Assembly: GCA_030681475.1 (NCBI GenBank)
Contig: JAUXWT010000057.1
Location: forward strand, 1 to 64,000
Reading direction: 5' to 3'
Source of the DNA: Bacteroidales bacterium
GTDB lineage: Bacteria > Bacteroidota > Bacteroidia > Bacteroidales > FEN-979
Length of the DNA: 64,000 nucleotides
Both the position numbers and the translations under genes were made by a program. Below the pieces are notes generated by a model, which saw nothing but the letters and a program-made list of their open reading frames with translations, was not told the origin of the DNA and searched no databases. Numbering within the stretch: position 1 is the first letter of the stretch; each line of letters begins with the position of its first letter. Of this stretch, positions 34,888-44,017 are shown piece by piece.

Positions 34888-36327
34888 TTATTTTTTAATG
34901 GCTTTGCGCAGGGATTGATTTTCTGCCTTCAATGCATCAATTTCCTTTTTCAGATCCTGAAGCATTTTGCCCTGTTCGATGGTGTATAGGGTCAGTTCTT
35001 CTACCTTTTCTACAACCATCTTTTGCATATTACCAAGGTGCAGCCCGTTGGTTTCAATTTCAAGCGCTGAGGGAAGTCCCGGTAAATGTCCGTTTTCCTT
35101 AATGTTCTGCTCAAGGTTATCGAGGCTCATGAGGTTGTAATCGCTCTTGAACACATAATCGGGCCATGATGTCATATCCTGCACCAGTACCTCTTCGCAG
35201 GCAACCTTTCCATTGACGGAAAGTGCGTAACCTGTAGCGGCCGTTGTTGTTCCAATGCGAAGATCGCCGCTCATGTAATTTGACCCAATGAAATAGCTAC
35301 CCCAGTTAGTTGTTCCACCAAAAGCATATCCATAAACGCCAATCCTGGTACCTGCTGATCCAGAAGCATATCCATAAACACCTGCGGTAGTTCCGGTATA
35401 AGTCGAACCATCCCCGAATCCATAAACGCCTCTGTAACCTCCCTGCCCATAAACACCAAACCCATACCCCGGCTGCGGTGTTGAGGTTCCTTCGATTGCC
35501 CGGGTGTCGTTAAAGCGTGTATGGTTGACCCTGGTTGAGAAAACAGTACTTGTAGAATCCCCGGCCAAGGAAGGGCCGGTATTGCCATCAACAGAAACGC
35601 GGCCCCTGAAATAACCGGCATAACTTGTGGTTGCTTTTTCAGCAACTGCATATACACCATAATTTGTGCCGGTTGAAGCACCATCACTATAGAATAACCC
35701 TGCATAATTGGTTGAATTGGCATCATTGTTCCACCCGTAAACGGCAACTCCGTTTCCTCCGAGGTTGGGTTTTATTCCAAGCACGCCAACATTCGTCACA
35801 GAAATCGGAACTCCCAGAGGAGCCGGCACCAGCACGCCAAGGTAACCTTCAGCGAAGACACTTGTGCCGCTTTGATCCGTACCCCTGACAGCCCCTTTCC
35901 CAGAGACATAATTCTGTACATACAGACCGTTATTATCCGGTGAGTTAATTCCAATCGCAACGCGTCCGCTATTGAAATATATATCCGAACCATTCGGGTT
36001 CCAGAAGTCATAGGCGGCCAGACTCATTTTCTGCCAGGCTGCGCCATCGTAATAATATATTCCGGGGCCATTATCGAGCTGGTATATGGCCAACCCGGTG
36101 GCCGGTGCGGCAGGCCTGCTGGCAAAGGTCATCCGGGGCAGCAGAAGACCGCGGCTGGTTGATTTCACCTCGAGCATGGCTGAGGCGTGAGGTGCGCTTC
36201 CATCGTTATTGATACTGACCTGTGAGAACCCAAAAACTGATGAGAAGGCAGCTATAAAAACAAAAATCCATCTGACTTTAATAAAAAAGAAAGGATTATT
36301 TATATTGTTAGTAAAATTCGATTTCAT
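34888..36327 (-). CDS. Secreted tail-fibre-like protein with GVYG repeats, copy B
   Basis: A 479-residue protein starting at ATG 36327, with a signal-anchor (FIKVRWIFVFIAAFSSVFGF). Mature sequence begins VSINNDGSAPHASAMLEVKS, common in Bacteroidota fibre-like proteins. The middle holds Gly/Tyr repeats of the form GVYGYASG-AGTR-G. The C-terminus has the shared DYVFKSDYNLMSLDNLEQNI block and a coiled coil. It probably forms a trimeric fibre on the cell surface. It is the first gene of copy B, behind the promoter at 36420-36450. Confidence 0.8.
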   Translation of the reverse strand: MKSNFTNNINNPFFFIKVRWIFVFIAAFSSVFGFSQVSINNDGSAPHASAMLEVKSTSRGLLLPRMTFASRPAAPATGLAIYQLDNGPGIYYYDGAAWQKMSLAAYDFWNPNGSDIYFNSGRVAIGINSPDNNGLYVQNYVSGKGAVRGTDQSGTSVFAEGYLGVLVPAPLGVPISVTNVGVLGIKPNLGGNGVAVYGWNNDANSTNYAGLFYSDGASTGTNYGVYAVAEKATTSYAGYFRGRVSVDGNTGPSLAGDSTSTVFSTRVNHTRFNDTRAIEGTSTPQPGYGFGVYGQGGYRGVYGFGDGSTYTGTTAGVYGYASGSAGTRIGVYGYAFGGTTNWGSYFIGSNYMSGDLRIGTTTAATGYALSVNGKVACEEVLVQDMTSWPDYVFKSDYNLMSLDNLEQNIKENGHLPGLPSALEIETNGLHLGNMQKMVVEKVEELTLYTIEQGKMLQDLKKEIDALKAENQSLRKAIKK

Positions 36328-36419
36328 GGTTTTAGATTTTGTGAATAACAACAATTTTTTTTTATTTAGTAACATTAACTCCATAAATATTTAGGCAATG
36401 GAGTACTTCTTTATTTTTA

Positions 36420-36450
36420 CAAATGTAATGTATTTGAGAGGCCAAGTCAA
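36420..36450 (-). promoter_or_regulatory. Promoter TTGA-N19-TACATTTG of operon copy B
   Basis: On the minus strand, TTGA (36450-36447) and the perfect -7 box TACATTTG (36427-36420) are separated by exactly 19 bases. The predicted transcript has a leader of about 85 bases before the ATG at 36327. Confidence 0.85.
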
Positions 36451-36509
36451 GAAAAACCTGAATTATTTTTTCGTTAAGAATTTAACAATGGCATGGGTTT
36501 TAACATAAA

Positions 36510-36543
36510 AGCAGCAGGAAGGTCGCTTGACCTTCCTGCTGCT
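36510..36543 (-). terminator. Rho-independent terminator of operon copy A
   Basis: A perfect 15-bp stem, AGCAGCAGGAAGGTC, around a 4-base loop. On the minus strand it is followed by TTTTATGTT. It lies 25 bases after the stop of the T9SS-sorted gene at 36569-38029. Confidence 0.9.
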
Positions 36544-36568
36544 CAATTAAATAAACTTAATTCAGGAT

Positions 36569-38029
36569 TTATCTCTTGATGATTTTTTCTGTTTCAGAAT
36601 TCAATCCTGAGGTAACATGAACTACATACACACCGGTCGGTTTTTCACTCAGGGAAAATTCCTGTTTACGATCGATCTGCATGTCCTTCGACAGAATCCG
36701 TTCGCCAAGAACACCGTAAATCTCAACATGTACCTGTGAAGCGGTAACATCGCCTGTCAACTCCAGCGTGAATTTTCCGGGAGTTGGGTTCGGATAGATT
36801 TTGAAAAAGGAGTTGTTCGGATTGCCTATGCCGGGGTTTTCGATGCCGGCGACAACCGGGGCCTGTGCGCCCGGATGAATAAATGGTGTACAAAAAACTC
36901 CTGAAATGTAGCCATGCATATAGCCTCCGGAGAGCACCCTGGTACCCGGATAGTAGATGATGTTCGTGCCGGCGATGTGGGTAACACTTCCACCTCCTAT
37001 CACCACATAATAGGTTCCGTTCCCGGCGATCAGCATCGTTTGGGTCGCATCAGCACAGTCCGGGCCGCCTGCAATTATTTTATCCTGTAACGAACGAACC
37101 GGAGGAGGAACGACAGAATTACCCAGGTTTCCGGTAAATGTGCCAAATGAGGCGAGTCCATGGGCATCCATCTGGTTTGCTACAGGATTCGTTGCATTAT
37201 AGGCGGTAAATGGTCCGGGAAGGACCCTGAAACAGAAAATATTACCTTCGGCTCCAACCACATCGGCATCCACGTACTGAAAGGTTGAATTACATGAAAA
37301 ATTTGTAATTCCTGAATGGGTAACATTCCAGTAACGTGTCAGGTAACTCGTAGCAGTACCGGGGTACTGAGCGTCAACAAGGGTAACCCCGGCATAGTTA
37401 TTAGCGGCGAATGTACCGCTGTTAAAAGCCAGTGTGACGGGTGAGAATTCTGCAACCCCCGTGGCATCCCCAACAGGGTATGTAAATGTACCGCCGGCCG
37501 GCGGGAACTCCTTCTGAAGCTGCCCCGAACTTGTGGGAACCACCATGTTGGTAACGGCTGGCCCGCCTGCAACCGATGAGGTTGGGCCGAGCAGGAAATT
37601 GGAAGTACCCAGTGTCACCAATCCGCTGGTCAGGGTTAAAATGCCGTTTACACTGGTATTCCCGGCTACGGAAAGTCCGGCCGCGTTGGCCACTTTCATA
37701 TTCTGAATTATATTCTGCCCGCTGATCGCCTGGTTGACAGAGCCCCAGAACTCTACGGCTCCGGATCCAAGGGAATTTGCAGCGGCATTCTGATTCACCA
37801 GGTTTTTTTTCAGGATGAGTGTTCCCTGCACGTCGAGTGTTGCTCCGGCATTAACAACAACATTCTCGGATGAATTCAACAATGACGCCGCGTTTATCCT
37901 GACATAGGTGCCATTGGTCAGCGTCATCTGCGAATATCCGGCAATCCAGCACGTCAACAACAGGATCATCGTTAAAACAGAACTTTTGCGAATCAGGTCT
38001 TTAATTGTGTAACGAGGTAATGTCTTCAT
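36569..38029 (-). CDS. T9SS-sorted surface protein, copy A
   Basis: A 486-residue protein of the same length as copy B and highly similar throughout. It has a signal peptide (VLTMILLLTCWIAGYSQ), a beta-rich body, the Cys-containing hairpin region with IYYPGTRVLSGGYMHGYIS and the T9SS sorting domain starting FFKIYPNPTPGKFTLEL. Differences cluster at the N-terminus and in scattered surface positions. It is the last gene of copy A, directly before a strong terminator. It would be secreted by the type IX system and anchored to the outer membrane. Confidence 0.85.
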   Translation of the reverse strand: MKTLPRYTIKDLIRKSSVLTMILLLTCWIAGYSQMTLTNGTYVRINAASLLNSSENVVVNAGATLDVQGTLILKKNLVNQNAAANSLGSGAVEFWGSVNQAISGQNIIQNMKVANAAGLSVAGNTSVNGILTLTSGLVTLGTSNFLLGPTSSVAGGPAVTNMVVPTSSGQLQKEFPPAGGTFTYPVGDATGVAEFSPVTLAFNSGTFAANNYAGVTLVDAQYPGTATSYLTRYWNVTHSGITNFSCNSTFQYVDADVVGAEGNIFCFRVLPGPFTAYNATNPVANQMDAHGLASFGTFTGNLGNSVVPPPVRSLQDKIIAGGPDCADATQTMLIAGNGTYYVVIGGGSVTHIAGTNIIYYPGTRVLSGGYMHGYISGVFCTPFIHPGAQAPVVAGIENPGIGNPNNSFFKIYPNPTPGKFTLELTGDVTASQVHVEIYGVLGERILSKDMQIDRKQEFSLSEKPTGVYVVHVTSGLNSETEKIIKR

Positions 38030-38084
38030 GATTTTGGATATTTGAACAAATTCATATACAAATTATCACAACGATAGTCGCGCA

Positions 38085-40649
38085 TCATTTGGGGTTTCCC
38101 ACGAATGTTCCACGTACTTTAATGACCTTGCCGGGCATCGGAGCTCCGAGGTTGCACGGGCCGAGTTTTGCCTGGAAAAGATTATTCTCCTTTGCATGAA
38201 AACCTGTTAAAAGTTTTACATAATTATCAGCCTTATACAATACATCTGTCCCTAAACCTCCGGTTATGACACGCGAAGACTGCACATAGTTGCTGGCTTC
38301 ATAGAACTGGTAACCGGTATAATTCGGATTGCTCGGATCGTTTGCAACTGTAAGGCCCCATCCATAAGCGCAAGGAGAATAAAAAGACGATCGCCATAAT
38401 CCGCGACCGTAGGTTCCGGCAGTAAGATAGTTGTTCGTCACTTCAAGATCGAATACCGGAACAGTGGGTAATCCGTTCCTGAACGGGATCCAGTCGGTAT
38501 GATCTGCATCCCTGTAAAACACTCCGATATCGTTTCCGACATAGAGCGCATCGGCCGGGGCGTAGTTATTGTCTTTGTAAACGATGCAATTTGTGGGCAC
38601 ATTGGGCAGCGAACCGGAAACATTTGTCCAGGAAGTACCAGCATTATCGGACCTGTAAACTTTTTGGCCTGCTGTATATCCTCCCAGTGTTACAAAAACG
38701 GTTAACGACCAGTCGGGGTCGATGGTTATATAGGTGATTGTTATTCCGGGTAATCCCGCACTGACGTTGGTCCAGGTGGTTCCTGCATCACTTGTCATAT
38801 AGATTGTACTCCCGTATGAAGCGTATAACCTGCTGGTATTGTTGGTACCAATTGCCATTGCGCCTCTGCCATCCACTCCCATGTTTGTCCAGGTTGATCC
38901 GCCATTGATGCTTTTGTAAACATCACTATACCCCCCATAGATGGTCGTGCTTGTACTCGGGTTCATCACATACGGGGTCACCCAGCTTCCTGTTGACCCG
39001 GCAGGCTTTATACCGGCAAAGGTAGTACCTCCATTGATTGATTTGTTCAGTCCGCCGTTTTGCGTGGAATTATAAAGGATAAGCTGATTTGCATGATCGA
39101 TCATGCAGTCCATGCCGTCGGCGCCGAGGATGTGCAGCATGGTTGCACCTCCGGTCCATTTGTTCGACCCGTTGTCCTGGGTTCCACCGGTGATCAGATT
39201 CGAGTTGCCTTCATAACTTGCAATCCTGTACCATTGCGTTGTGGCCATGCCATAGGTAAGGTCTGTCCAGTCGACTCCAAAATTTGTTGACCGGAAAATA
39301 CCACCATCGCTGACGCAATAGAGCCAGTTATTCAACGGATTGATATCTAATCCATGAATATCTGCATGCGTATAACCAATCCCTCCCGAGTTATCCCACA
39401 TAGAGGTAATGGTCCACGAGGTTCCCCAGTCTGCAGAAGTCCAGGTATTTATACCCCCCGACATGATGCTGGCATAGTTGGTTCTCGAAACAGCAATTGC
39501 AAGATCGTACGTTGTTTGGTCATCGTCATCATTTCCAACACTTGAATAGCCCAGGATGTTGGGGGTTGTTGAACGTGTGGAAAAACTGGCACCGCTGTTT
39601 GTGGAGAGAAATGTTCCTACATACGTTCCGGCAACTGTGGATGGTCCGGTTAACAGGTATACGTAACTTGTAACATGGGGTGTGACCCCGATTGCCATCC
39701 TGGAGGCTGTTGTCGGCACACCCGAGATGACCTGAGTCCAGTTATCTCCTGTATTTGTCGATCTCCAGAATTGTGTACCGGAGCACGCATAAATGTAAGT
39801 CGGATCTCCCGGTTTGAATTCTATATCCTGGAAGCTTCCTGTTTTGACCTGGGTCCATGTTGTTCCACCGTTGGTTGTTTTCCATATGCCGTTGGTGGCA
39901 ACGACAAACAGCATCAGACGGTTTGTCGGGTGCATGAGCAGTTTATACCCTCGCACATTATTTAAAAGGGTATAGGTAAATCCGGTTGCGTTCCAGGTTT
40001 CTCCTCCATCCGTGGTTTTCAATACACCAATGGAGCGGGTATCTCCTCCATCTCCGTCGCCGGTAAGGATATACATGGTATTGGTGTAAGTATAATCAAT
40101 AGCGATCCCCGACACGCCGATCACCGGCATCCCGTCGGTAAGCGGAGTCCAGGTGGTTCCGCCATTAATTGTTTTCCACAGACCGCTGGAAGGTCCGCCT
40201 ACCCAGAAAATACTTGCATTTGTAGGATGGAACGCGATGCAATTGAGCCTTCCCACGCCTCCATTCCATCCATTTCCCCATACAAAACCGTATGGGCCAA
40301 GGTTAGACCAATGACCATTTGGCACATCGGTAGGTTCGCCACTGTCGGTATCGGGGTGTGTTTGCATGTAATTCTGGTATTCTTCCCAGTTTCGCACAGC
40401 CCAGTTGGCTACTTTGCCGTCGGGGGTTAGTCTTCTTTCAGCGAGATACTCCCAGCGTTTCCACTGAACATATCCCGATCCCCGTCCCTGGTCCCGGCCT
40501 TCAAAATACTGTTCCATGGTATTTTGAATGGTGGCAAAATCATCGGTACCTGCATTTAAATAGAGATCGGAGACGCTATTCTGACCCATGAGCTGTCCCA
40601 AACCAACCACAAGGACGAACATCAGGGTTACTACGATATTTTTTCTCAT
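38085..40649 (-). CDS. Secreted BNR/sortilin-like repeat protein, copy A
   Basis: An 854-residue protein. I start at ATG 40649 (MRKNIVVTLMFVLVVGLG); the frame can extend to a TTG at 40658, which is less likely. BNR-like units (TTDGGETWNATG, TNGGTTWTQV, NFGVDWTDL, NAGTSWTNV) suggest beta-propellers, and a C-terminal hairpin domain (LYKADNYVKLLTGFHAK) follows. Like copy B it has no sorting domain of its own. The asparagine- and glycine-rich sequence and absence of clear catalytic residues favour a binding rather than enzymatic role. Confidence 0.8.
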   Translation of the reverse strand: MRKNIVVTLMFVLVVGLGQLMGQNSVSDLYLNAGTDDFATIQNTMEQYFEGRDQGRGSGYVQWKRWEYLAERRLTPDGKVANWAVRNWEEYQNYMQTHPDTDSGEPTDVPNGHWSNLGPYGFVWGNGWNGGVGRLNCIAFHPTNASIFWVGGPSSGLWKTINGGTTWTPLTDGMPVIGVSGIAIDYTYTNTMYILTGDGDGGDTRSIGVLKTTDGGETWNATGFTYTLLNNVRGYKLLMHPTNRLMLFVVATNGIWKTTNGGTTWTQVKTGSFQDIEFKPGDPTYIYACSGTQFWRSTNTGDNWTQVISGVPTTASRMAIGVTPHVTSYVYLLTGPSTVAGTYVGTFLSTNSGASFSTRSTTPNILGYSSVGNDDDDQTTYDLAIAVSRTNYASIMSGGINTWTSADWGTSWTITSMWDNSGGIGYTHADIHGLDINPLNNWLYCVSDGGIFRSTNFGVDWTDLTYGMATTQWYRIASYEGNSNLITGGTQDNGSNKWTGGATMLHILGADGMDCMIDHANQLILYNSTQNGGLNKSINGGTTFAGIKPAGSTGSWVTPYVMNPSTSTTIYGGYSDVYKSINGGSTWTNMGVDGRGAMAIGTNNTSRLYASYGSTIYMTSDAGTTWTNVSAGLPGITITYITIDPDWSLTVFVTLGGYTAGQKVYRSDNAGTSWTNVSGSLPNVPTNCIVYKDNNYAPADALYVGNDIGVFYRDADHTDWIPFRNGLPTVPVFDLEVTNNYLTAGTYGRGLWRSSFYSPCAYGWGLTVANDPSNPNYTGYQFYEASNYVQSSRVITGGLGTDVLYKADNYVKLLTGFHAKENNLFQAKLGPCNLGAPMPGKVIKVRGTFVGNPK

Positions 40650-40709
40650 TTTCCTCAATTTTTAATGAATGATAAAACACGCTTTCACAAAACAAATCGC
40701 GTTTTCATT

Positions 40710-41177
40710 TTAACGTTTGGGCTTTTCGCCTTCAGGTTGTGTTTTTGGTCCGTTGAGGCTCCGACGGTCAATTATACTTGCTTTCGGGGCTTCGGGTTGC
40801 GTTTTTGATCCTTTCATATCGCGGCGGTTCAGGGTTGTTCCCTGTTCCAGCGGAGGAGGCTGTGTACGGGTTGTATTGGCTGAAGGCTTGATCTCCTTCG
40901 GAGAACTGCCCGAAGGTGGAACAACCTCTTTCCTCTCTTCGGCAATCTCATTTACAGGTTTCCAGTTGGTAGGTGCAGCTTCGTTCTGCACTGCAGCCAT
41001 TTTGGGATCAACCAGCGTCTCTGCCGGGATTTTCGCAGGGTTTACAGGCACGGTTTTCTCAAAAGCTGCCTGTTCCTCAGCGGTGCGTCTCGTATCGGTT
41101 GGCTTATCCTGTCCATATAAAGCTGAGACAGCGAAAAGCAACAACAATATCAGGGTATAATCGATTCTTTTTTTCAT
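40710..41177 (-). CDS. Short secreted KTQPE-repeat protein, copy A
   Basis: A 155-residue protein with a signal peptide (MKKRIDYTLILLLLFAVSALYGQ). The mature chain starts with a block like that of copy B (RRTAEEQAAFEKTVPVNPAK) and ends with two degenerate units, RRDMKGSKTQPE and RRSLNGPKTQPE, then GEKPKR. The middle is far less conserved between the copies than the ends, as expected of a disordered linker. The ATG at 41177 is chosen because the signal peptide begins there. Family unknown. Confidence 0.75.
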   Translation of the reverse strand: MKKRIDYTLILLLLFAVSALYGQDKPTDTRRTAEEQAAFEKTVPVNPAKIPAETLVDPKMAAVQNEAAPTNWKPVNEIAEERKEVVPPSGSSPKEIKPSANTTRTQPPPLEQGTTLNRRDMKGSKTQPEAPKASIIDRRSLNGPKTQPEGEKPKR

Positions 41178-41240
41178 CTTTTCAGGTTTAAAGGTCCGCA
41201 TATGCCTTATCAATAAGGTATATAAACCAATAATGAACTT

Positions 41241-42752
41241 TTATTTATTTCCGATGGATCTCTTCAGGGATGCATTTTCCGCTTTCAACACATCAATCTC
41301 CTTTTTAAACTCCTGCAGCATCTTTCCCTGTTCCTTTAACAGTTTGCCCTGTTCTATGGTGTAAAGTGTCAGCTCTTCGACTTTTTCCACGACCTGTTTC
41401 TGCATATTTCCGAGGTGAAGGCCATTGGTTTCGATCTCCCTTGCCGAAGGCAGACCTGGCAGGTGTCCATTTTCCCTGATGTTCTGCTCAAGGTTGTCGA
41501 GACTCATCAGGTTATATTCCGGCTTGAACACATAATCGGGCCATGAGGCCATTGCCTGAACAAGCACCTCGGTACATGCAATTTTTCCATTGACAGAAAG
41601 TGCATAGCCCGTGGCCGCAGTCGTAGTTCCGATGCGGAGGTCGCCACTCATATAGTTTGAACCGACGAAATAGCTTCCCCAGTTCGTTGCTCCGCCATAA
41701 GCATAGCCATAAACGCCTACCCTGGTGCCGGTTCCAGTCCCGCCGCCAATGCCATAAATACCGTACCTTGTGCCTGCGGTACCATATGCATCTCCATATA
41801 CTCCAACGGTTGTTCCGGTATAATCTGCACCATCACCATATCCATAAACACCCCTCCAGCCGCCTTGTCCATAAACTCCAAAACCATATCCCGGCTTGGG
41901 AGTAGATATCCCTTCAACCGCACGGGTATCGACATACTGGATATGTTTGACCCGGGATGATAAAACGGTTTGTGTTGAATCTGCAGCCAATGATGGTCCT
42001 GTATTTCCATCAATGGAAACACGACCTCTGAAATAGCCGGCAAAGTTTTGATTTGATTTTTCCGCAACAGAATAAATACCATAATTGGTTCCCTGGCTGT
42101 AGTTTCCATCTGTATAAAAAAGACCACCATAATTCATACTATTGCCATCGTTGTTCCATCCGTAGACTGCGGCACCGTTGGATCCAAGATTGGGTTTTAT
42201 TCCAAGCACGCCGACGTTGGTAACAGCGATCGGAACTCCAAGCGGAGCCGGCACCAGCACACCTAGGTAACCCTCAGCATAAATATAGGAACCTGACTGA
42301 TCAGCCCCCCTGACTGCCCCCTTGCCAATAATATAATTTTGCACATTCAGGCCATTGTTATCTGCTACATTCGTTCCGATGGCAACACGACCTGCGTTGA
42401 AATAGATATCCGACCCGTTCGGGTTCCAGAAGTCGTAGGCAGCGAGGCTCATCTTGTCCCAGCCTGCGCCGTTGTAGAAATAAATCCCCGGGCCAAAGTC
42501 GAGCTGGTAAATCATCAGTCCGGTCGTCGGAGCGGCAGGCCTGGTGGCGAGATTCATCCTGGGAAGCAGAAATCCCCGGGTTGTAGATTTCACTTCAAGC
42601 ATGGCTGAAGCGTGAGGTGCGCTGCCATCATTGTTTATACTTACCTGGGAATAGGTGAGCATGGAAGATAACACTGCAACGAATACCATTATCCACCTGG
42701 CCTTTACCAAGGCTGTTGGATTTTTTACTTGAATCAATAATTTTGATTTCAT
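41241..42752 (-). CDS. Secreted tail-fibre-like protein with GVYG repeats, copy A
   Basis: A 503-residue protein with signal-anchor (ARWIMVFVAVLSSMLTY), the start VSINNDGSAPHASAMLEVKS, Gly/Tyr repeats and the C-terminal DYVFKPEYNLMSLDNLEQNI stalk. It is longer than copy B mainly through an additional AGTRYGIYGIGGGTGTG unit in the Gly/Tyr region and a longer terminal coiled coil. It is the first gene of copy A, with a promoter at 42824-42854. Probably a trimeric surface fibre. Confidence 0.8.
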   Translation of the reverse strand: MKSKLLIQVKNPTALVKARWIMVFVAVLSSMLTYSQVSINNDGSAPHASAMLEVKSTTRGFLLPRMNLATRPAAPTTGLMIYQLDFGPGIYFYNGAGWDKMSLAAYDFWNPNGSDIYFNAGRVAIGTNVADNNGLNVQNYIIGKGAVRGADQSGSYIYAEGYLGVLVPAPLGVPIAVTNVGVLGIKPNLGSNGAAVYGWNNDGNSMNYGGLFYTDGNYSQGTNYGIYSVAEKSNQNFAGYFRGRVSIDGNTGPSLAADSTQTVLSSRVKHIQYVDTRAVEGISTPKPGYGFGVYGQGGWRGVYGYGDGADYTGTTVGVYGDAYGTAGTRYGIYGIGGGTGTGTRVGVYGYAYGGATNWGSYFVGSNYMSGDLRIGTTTAATGYALSVNGKIACTEVLVQAMASWPDYVFKPEYNLMSLDNLEQNIRENGHLPGLPSAREIETNGLHLGNMQKQVVEKVEELTLYTIEQGKLLKEQGKMLQEFKKEIDVLKAENASLKRSIGNK

Positions 42753-42823
42753 GGGATTTGGTTTTGTTAATAATACAACTGATTTCGAACGTCAGGTTGT
42801 GTCTGCCGTTTTTTTAGAGCGGG

Positions 42824-42854
42824 TAAAGATAGTGATTCAGTTCTCAATTGTCAA
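42824..42854 (-). promoter_or_regulatory. Promoter TTGA-N19-TATCTTTA of operon copy A
   Basis: On the minus strand, TTGA (42854-42851) and a one-mismatch -7 box, TATCTTTA (42831-42824), are spaced by 19 bases, the same as in the promoters of copy B and of the 30094 gene. The leader to the ATG at 42752 is about 65 bases. Confidence 0.7.
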
Positions 42855-42907
42855 GTAAAAAGGAAGTTTTTTTCCAGCCTTAACATTACAATCTTCGTAA
42901 ATGGTTG

Positions 42908-43954
42908 TTAACGAGGATTTTTAAAACCCTGCACATGATGCGGATCCTGTGATACTTCAGCCATGTATAGCGCACAGATTGCCCTGATCGAATCCTCTAA
43001 CGGAATAAATCTGAAATTGAGAGTTTTACAAAGTCTCTCACTTGTATAAGCGTACACCTGGGAGGCGGTGATGGCCATTTCGCGGGTAACTTCAGGTTTT
43101 GAGCCTTTCAGGAGAGCTCTGACAGCCTCCATTCGCCAGGCAATTGAGGTCAGGGCCAGCGGGAGGTTGACTGATGGAGCCGGTTTGTCAAGATATTTTG
43201 CAATGAAGGCGAAAAAATCCTTGTAATATAAATTCCCGCCTGAGCATATAAACCGTTCTCCGAACACATTCTGATCCATCAGGCTTATCATTGCGGTGCT
43301 GACATCCCTAACATCCACATACCCATTTACACCTTGTGTGTAATATTTCAATCCCTCCATAACCAGGCGGAATAACCCGGAATTGTCGTTCCAGAATCCC
43401 GGGCCAAGAATTACCGAAGGATTGATGATCACGGCATTCAAGCCCTCTTCCATACCCCTCCATATTTCGCGTTCGGCGCAATATTTACTTATGCTGTAAA
43501 CAGAATTTTTCCTTGACGGCACCCAATAGGTATCTTCGGTGCAAACATCAGTATTTTCAGCTCTTCCAAGGGTTGCCACCGAGCTTACATAGCAAAACTT
43601 TTTTACCTTGTTTTCTATCGCCAGGTTCACCATGTTTGCCGTACCTTCGATATTCGTCTGCAACATTTCTTTGTGGTCTCCCGGATAAAAAGAGACAATT
43701 GCGGCGGCGTGGTAAATTTCAGATACGCCCTGCATGGCATCCCCAATGGCGCCATAGTCCATAAGGTCGGCATCTACCCAGTTTATTTTTCGGGTAAGTT
43801 CATCCGGGTTTGAAACATAATACGAGAAAATCTTCCGCACCATCTCCACATTGCCGGAGGGGCGCTTTATCGCCCTGACTTTCCTTCCTGACCTGACCAG
43901 GTCAAGAAGCACATGAGAGCCAAGAAGGCCGGTACCGCCGGTGAGAAGTATCAT
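42908..43954 (-). CDS. NAD-dependent epimerase/dehydratase (extended SDR)
   Basis: A 348-residue protein. MILLTGGTGLLGSHVLLDLV is the Rossmann NAD(P) motif, and YSISKYCAEREIW supplies the YxxxK catalytic pair. The C-terminal region is typical of extended SDR enzymes acting on nucleotide sugars or 3-beta-hydroxysteroid/dihydroflavonol-like substrates. It is between the surface-protein operon and the MFS gene and has no close partner, so the substrate is open. Confidence 0.8.
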   Translation of the reverse strand: MILLTGGTGLLGSHVLLDLVRSGRKVRAIKRPSGNVEMVRKIFSYYVSNPDELTRKINWVDADLMDYGAIGDAMQGVSEIYHAAAIVSFYPGDHKEMLQTNIEGTANMVNLAIENKVKKFCYVSSVATLGRAENTDVCTEDTYWVPSRKNSVYSISKYCAEREIWRGMEEGLNAVIINPSVILGPGFWNDNSGLFRLVMEGLKYYTQGVNGYVDVRDVSTAMISLMDQNVFGERFICSGGNLYYKDFFAFIAKYLDKPAPSVNLPLALTSIAWRMEAVRALLKGSKPEVTREMAITASQVYAYTSERLCKTLNFRFIPLEDSIRAICALYMAEVSQDPHHVQGFKNPR

Positions 43955-44017
43955 GGGTCAAAGTTGTTTGGCATGGAATGGTTTGAAGCATGCGTTTATA
44001 ATGATCTGATCGGACAA

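Larger units (their letters stand above)
36328..36568. other. Intergenic region between the two operon copies
   Basis: A 241-bp region holding the terminator of copy A (36510-36543) and the promoter of copy B (36420-36450). No gene is seen. Confidence 0.8.
30188..42752 (-). repeat. Tandem duplication of a four-gene surface-protein operon
   Basis: Copy A (36569-42752) and copy B (30188-36327) contain the same four genes in the same order and strand: tail-fibre-like, short KTQPE protein, BNR-repeat protein, T9SS-sorted protein. The products are highly similar by eye along their length, and the promoters have equal architecture. The copies differ in a few repeat units and in intergenic DNA, so the duplication is not brand new. 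Confidence 0.9.
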
